From contig NZ_SDHZ01000001.1 in NCBI RefSeq assembly GCF_004118675.1, forward strand, positions 434,001-498,000: a DNA stretch of 64,000 nucleotides. The letters are read 5' to 3'. Below the pieces are notes generated by a model. It searched no databases, was not told the origin of the DNA, and saw only the letters and a list, made by a program, of their open reading frames with translations. Positions 61,858 to 64,000 of the stretch are shown here, one piece after another. This DNA comes from Filimonas effusa. Lineage in GTDB: Bacteria > Bacteroidota > Bacteroidia > Chitinophagales > Chitinophagaceae. The position numbers and the translations under genes were made by a program. The stretch's first letter is position 1. Each line of letters opens with the position of its first letter.

Positions 61858-62274
61858 TTAGAACCTCTCCAGTCCGGAGAAGAAAAAGCTTCCCTCGATA
61901 GCAGCGTTTTCGTCGCTGTCGCTACCGTGTACCGCGTTTTCTCCTACTGAAGAAGCAAAATTTTTACGGATAGTGCCCTCTTCCGCTTTAGCAGGGTCAG
62001 TAGCTCCGATCAGGGTCCTGAAATCAGCTACAGCATTGTCTTTTTCAAGAATCGCCGCAACAATAGGACCGCTGCTCATGAATGCAACCAGCTCACCGTA
62101 AAAAGGCCTTTCTTTGTGTACAGCATAAAATTCTCCCGCCTGTGCAGTGGTCAGACGGGTCCATTTCATTGCCTTGATAGAAAAACCAGCCTTGATGATC
62201 TGGTCTAAAATAGCGCCTGTATGCCCCTTCGCGGTAGCATCAGGTTTAATCATTGTGAATGTTTTGTTGCTCAT
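61858..62274 (-). CDS. ndk: Nucleoside diphosphate kinase
   Basis: A 138-residue kinase. N-terminal [19 protein letters not shown] and catalytic H116 in NAVHGSDS are diagnostic. It equilibrates NTP pools. Single gene, divergent from the DHH-family gene. A perfect TAGCTTTG box lies 34-41 bases upstream on the coding strand. Confidence 0.97.
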   Translation of the reverse strand: MSNKTFTMIKPDATAKGHTGAILDQIIKAGFSIKAMKWTRLTTAQAGEFYAVHKERPFYGELVAFMSSGPIVAAILEKDNAVADFRTLIGATDPAKAEEGTIRKNFASSVGENAVHGSDSDENAAIEGSFFFSGLERF

Positions 62275-62307
62275 ATAGTATAAGATATATTAAATGCACG
62301 AGGCGCG

Positions 62308-62315
62308 CAAAGCTA
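62308..62315 (-). promoter_or_regulatory. Candidate -7 box (TAGCTTTG) for ndk
   Basis: Minus-strand TAGCTTTG, a full TAnnTTTG match, implies a 5' untranslated region of about 25-30 bases. No clear TTTG at -33. Confidence 0.45.
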
Positions 62316-62358
62316 ATGAATTTTGGATATTACCCATCCCGTAGCCATTTACCTTAAA

Positions 62359-62366
62359 TATATTTG
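62359..62366 (+). promoter_or_regulatory. Candidate -7 box (TATATTTG) for the DHH-family gene
   Basis: Full match to TAnnTTTG. It ends 5 bases before the first in-frame ATG (62372), so transcription probably starts at or inside that codon, which favours the second ATG (62405) as the translation start. Confidence 0.5.
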
Positions 62367-62404
62367 AACGAATGCGTTTAAACCCTGAATTTTGCCGCCA
62401 TCGT

Positions 62405-63412
62405 ATGCAACATATTGAACTGTTTTACCCATTATTGGCTACGCCTCAAAAAGTGATCATAACCATGCATCAGAAACCTGATGGCGATGCCATGGGCTCC
62501 GCACTTGGTCTCTGTCACTTTTTACAGTCGCTCGGCCACCAGGCTACGGTAATTTCTCCCACCAACTGGGCCGATTTCCTTAACTGGATGCCAGGTGTCG
62601 GCAACGTGATCGATTACGACAGCCACCGCGAAAAAGCCACCGCTCTTGCTAAAGAAGCAGATCTCCTCTTCTGTCTCGACTTCAACATCCTGCACCGTAC
62701 CAAACATATGGAACACTTGCTCACGCAACTGTCCTGTATCAAAATACTGATAGATCACCACCAGCAGCCACAGGAAGAAGCCTTTACCTACGGTATAAGC
62801 GATACCTCCAAAAGCTCTACCTGCGAAATGGTCTACGACTTTATCATCGGCTCAGGTTATGGCAGTAAACTCGATCTTAACATGGCTACCTGTTTATATA
62901 CAGGCATCATGACCGATACCGGTTCGTTCCGCTTCCCTGCTACCACCGCCTCCGTACACCGTATCGTGGCGCATTTCAAGGACCTGGGACTTAACCATAC
63001 CGTCATTCACGAAAATATCTATGATAGCTTCCTCGAAAACAGGCTCCGCTTTATGGGCCATTGCCTGCTCAACAGGCTCGAAGTATTGTACGAATACAAT
63101 ACCGCTATCATGTCTATCCCCAAAGCCGATCTCCTGCGTTTCGATATCCGCACCGGCGATACCGAAGGCCTCGTAAACTACCTGCTCTCCATCCAGGGCA
63201 TCAGGTTTGGCGCCATCGTCATCGACCGCGATGAAGAAAGAAAATGGAGCTTCAGAAGCAAAGGCGGCTTCGACGTCAACCAGTTCGCCAGAAACCATTT
63301 TGAAGGAGGCGGACATAAAAACGCCGCCGGAGGACGCAGCAGCGACAACCTCGAATCAACAACACGAAAATTCAAACAAGTTTTACAACAATACGAAGCA
63401 CAACTACAATAA
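62405..63412 (+). CDS. DHH-family phosphoesterase, NrnA-like oligoribonuclease / pAp phosphatase
   Basis: 335 residues from the ATG at 62405; an ATG at 62372 gives 11 more. DHH landmarks: HQKPDGDAMGSALGL, LDFNILHRT, the DHH triad in LIDHHQQP, YTGIMTDTGSFRFP, and the C-terminal DHHA1 block GGGHKNAAGGRS. NrnA degrades short oligonucleotides and dephosphorylates 3'-phosphoadenosine 5'-phosphate. The FKBP-like gene starts one base after its stop. Confidence 0.92.
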   Translation: MQHIELFYPLLATPQKVIITMHQKPDGDAMGSALGLCHFLQSLGHQATVISPTNWADFLNWMPGVGNVIDYDSHREKATALAKEADLLFCLDFNILHRTKHMEHLLTQLSCIKILIDHHQQPQEEAFTYGISDTSKSSTCEMVYDFIIGSGYGSKLDLNMATCLYTGIMTDTGSFRFPATTASVHRIVAHFKDLGLNHTVIHENIYDSFLENRLRFMGHCLLNRLEVLYEYNTAIMSIPKADLLRFDIRTGDTEGLVNYLLSIQGIRFGAIVIDRDEERKWSFRSKGGFDVNQFARNHFEGGGHKNAAGGRSSDNLESTTRKFKQVLQQYEAQLQ

Positions 63413-63413
63413 C

Positions 63414-64000
63414 ATGAAGCATTTATTCTTAGTGGCAGCTGCTGCAGTTGCATTCGCCTCTTGCCAGGTGAAGTATGAAAAAACAAAATCAGGTCTTTTG
63501 TACAAGATCACAAAAGGCAAAGGCGGCGAAAAACTGAAAGCAGGTGAATTTATTAAATTCAATGCCAGGATCACAATGCCTGATAAAGACACCACCCTTA
63601 ACGACACTTATGGTAAGATCCCCGGTTTCATCGTGGTCGATACCAGCGAAAGAGCAAAATTCTCTTTCATGGAACTATTACCGCAATGCTCAGTAGGCGA
63701 TAGCATCACCTTTAACATGAGCATCGATACCCTGAAAAAACTCGGCGCCATCCCCGATTACAACAAGATCTTCACCAAAGGTGGCCAGATCCACGGTACC
63801 GTAAAGATCCTCGCCGTTTACAAATCTGAAGCAGAAGTAAATGCTGCCTACCAGAAAGAAATGGAACTGGAATCCGATAGAGAAGTGAAAAACCTCGAAG
63901 CCGACCTTAAGAAAAAAGGCCTCAAAGCCCAGAAAACAAAAAGCGGCGCTTTCGTAGTGATCGAAAATGCCGGCGACCAGGCTGCTAAAGCCGATTCCGG
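63414..64000 (+). CDS. FKBP-type peptidyl-prolyl isomerase lipoprotein, cut by right window edge
   Basis: 195 codons are visible from the ATG at 63414 and the frame is open at the edge. The N-terminus is a lipobox signal peptide (VAFASC, QVKYEKTKSGL). The first FKBP-like unit (LLYKITKGKGGEKLKAGEFIKFNARI, and FSFMELLPQCSVGDSITFNM) is followed by a charged helical linker and what looks like the beginning of a second FKBP-like repeat (LKAQKTKSGAFVVIENAGDQ). Likely a periplasmic folding factor anchored to a membrane. Confidence 0.85.
   Translation, partial: MKHLFLVAAAAVAFASCQVKYEKTKSGLLYKITKGKGGEKLKAGEFIKFNARITMPDKDTTLNDTYGKIPGFIVVDTSERAKFSFMELLPQCSVGDSITFNMSIDTLKKLGAIPDYNKIFTKGGQIHGTVKILAVYKSEAEVNAAYQKEMELESDREVKNLEADLKKKGLKAQKTKSGAFVVIENAGDQAAKADS

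Noticed and set aside
1-64000. tRNA, rRNA, CRISPR, insertion sequences, prophage
   Set aside because: I scanned for TpsiC-like arms, regularly spaced repeats, transposase and integrase motifs and saw none; a proper covariance search was not possible.

Overview
The window looks like a chromosomal piece of a glycan-degrading Bacteroidota, most likely family Chitinophagaceae (Chitinophaga or a relative). The signs are two SusC/SusD pairs, several PUL-type glycoside hydrolases, lipobox signal peptides, DUF4959- and DUF2911-type proteins, a LepB with a large insertion, few Shine-Dalgarno sequences, and promoters of the Bacteroidota type (TTTG, about 18-19 bases, TAnnTTTG). I saw no rRNA, tRNA, CRISPR array, insertion sequence or prophage. 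The genus is inference.

Region 1 (1-24.7 kb) is polysaccharide utilisation. On the minus strand a SusC/SusD pair (10.9-14.0 kb) is followed by an L-rhamnose-mutarotase-like protein, a double-domain GH43 enzyme, a second SusC/SusD pair and a DUF4959-type lipoprotein cut by the left window edge. A divergent AraC-type regulator (14.4 kb) is separated from this cluster by a region with a 21-bp-phased direct repeat and a promoter-like box. Next comes a minus-strand GH43-GH27-GH31 operon, then a divergent cytoplasmic GH1 beta-glucosidase and an Omp85-like outer membrane protein. The enzyme set suggests branched plant hemicellulose or pectin side chains; the exact glycan cannot be read from sequence.

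Region 2 (24.9-39.3 kb) is the most striking part. It is one plus-strand array in which a complete trp operon sits inside a his operon: hisL-hisG-hisD-hisC-hisB, then trpL-trpE-trpG-trpD-trpC-trpF-trpB-trpA, then hisH-hisA-hisF-hisIE, ending at a strong terminator. Both halves start with a leader peptide (seven His in 17 residues; Trp-Trp-Trp in 20 residues) and an intrinsic terminator. In both, the end of the leader ORF carries a copy of the terminator's 3' arm, so it can pair with the 5' arm as an antiterminator. The two attenuators share nearly identical spacing. As laid out, the last four his genes lie behind the Trp-sensing attenuator.

Region 3 (39.3-64 kb) is mostly housekeeping: a TlpA-like thioredoxin lipoprotein or exported protein, ArsC-like protein, DUF2911 protein, PdxJ, YhcH-like protein, signal peptidase I, cytidine deaminase, O6-alkylguanine-DNA methyltransferase, CsaA, OsmC, Dps, a SirB1/transglutaminase-like protein, a J-domain membrane protein, an MbnP/MbnH pair, a ROK sugar kinase with an MFS sugar transporter, glycogen synthase and ADP-glucose pyrophosphorylase, PyrB, CoaD, a hotdog thioesterase, a UbiD-family decarboxylase, Ndk, a DHH/NrnA-like phosphoesterase, and an FKBP-type lipoprotein cut by the right edge. 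Intergenic regions hold several strong hairpins and palindromes, including a 30-bp imperfect stem between hisG and hisD and a 122-bp palindromic element at 48.0 kb.
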